A program made the translations under genes and the position numbers. From Pseudomonas rhizoryzae (GTDB taxonomy: Bacteria; Pseudomonadota; Gammaproteobacteria; Pseudomonadales; Pseudomonadaceae), in assembly GCF_005250615.1 (NCBI RefSeq), contig NZ_SULM01000012.1, forward strand, positions 62,001 to 126,000: DNA of 64,000 nucleotides, written 5' to 3'. Position 1 is the first letter of the stretch, and every line of letters begins with the position of its first letter. The notes under the pieces were generated by a model that was not told the DNA's origin, searched no databases, and saw only the letters and a list, made by a program, of their open reading frames with translations. This document shows positions 63,680-64,000 of the stretch, in pieces.

Positions 63680-64000
63680 TATTCGCCCTCCTTGAGCAGC
63701 GCCTGGACATCGTCGCGGCCGAGGACCTCGTCACGCAGCTCGGGGGTGGCCAGCGGGAAGCCCAGGCGGGCACGGGCCTTGAAGTAGCCCTGGGCCACGC
63801 TGCGGGCCAGGGTGCGCACGCGCAGGATGTAGCGCTGGCGCTCGGTCACCGAGATGGCGCGGCGGGCGTCCAGCAGGTTGAAGGTGTGGGAGGCCTTGAG
63901 CACCATCTCGTAGGTGGGCAGCGGCAGGTCCAGGACGATCAGGCGATTGGCCTCGGACTCGTAGAAGTCGAACAGCTCGAACAGCTTGGGCACGTTGGCG
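63679..64000 (-). CDS. glyQ: Glycyl-tRNA synthetase alpha subunit (partial)
   Basis: The 3' end of the catalytic alpha-subunit gene; the start lies beyond the window. The visible C-terminal part includes [51 protein letters not shown], characteristic of class II GlyQ. It is cotranscribed with glyS. Confidence 0.95.
   Translation of the reverse strand, partial: ANVPKLFELFDFYESEANRLIVLDLPLPTYEMVLKASHTFNLLDARRAISVTERQRYILRVRTLARSVAQGYFKARARLGFPLATPELRDEVLGRDDVQALLKEGE

Overview
The window is GC-rich (estimated mid-60s percent by eye) and carries the chromosomal replication-origin neighbourhood of a Pseudomonas-type gammaproteobacterium. The order glmU-glmR-glmS, atpIBEFHAGDC, parAB, rsmG-mnmG, mnmE-yidC-yidD-rnpA-rpmH, dnaA-dnaN-recF-gyrB, acyltransferase-gmhB-glyS-glyQ is the Pseudomonas origin arrangement. 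The pycA/oadA/LysR/RpiR block, the 342-residue TonB1-like protein and the PA0005/PA0006-like pair all resemble P. aeruginosa genes. The species is not determined; the P. oryzihabitans/P. psychrotolerans group is a guess only.

Positions 1-16.5 kb are accessory or variable. They hold the end of an amino-acid ABC transporter, an MFS exporter with a divergent LysR regulator, and an AT-richer three-gene minus-strand cassette (OmpA-type lipoprotein, five-helix membrane protein with coiled-coil tail, secreted vWA-like protein). These are followed by a MocR regulator facing a PaiB-like protein and two GNAT acetyltransferases, a CBS protein, a gene-poor stretch with a 43-codon small gene, two adjacent MITE-like repeats sharing a CTAG, and an AraC regulator divergent from a flavin monooxygenase/SDR pair.

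Positions 16.5-33 kb hold the two-subunit pyruvate carboxylase with its divergent LysR regulator, an RpiR-type regulator, an orphan Hcp, UvrD, a CPA2 antiporter, a Tim44-domain protein, an SMI1/KNR4 protein, an SDR, a thioesterase, a Fur-box-preceded tonB, a CobW-like GTPase and a small secreted protein.

Positions 33-64 kb are the conserved core: amino-sugar synthesis, ATP synthase, chromosome partitioning, tRNA U34 modification, membrane-protein insertion, RNase P protein, replication initiation, gyrase, an acyltransferase, a HAD phosphatase and glycyl-tRNA synthetase. DnaA boxes cluster in four intergenic regions (glmR-glmS, mnmG-mnmE, rpmH-dnaA, downstream of gyrB), and ParB-site palindromes lie beside glmS and within recF. 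The main candidate for an undescribed system is the three-gene envelope cassette at 3.9-7.9 kb, whose leader RNA can fold over its ribosome binding site.
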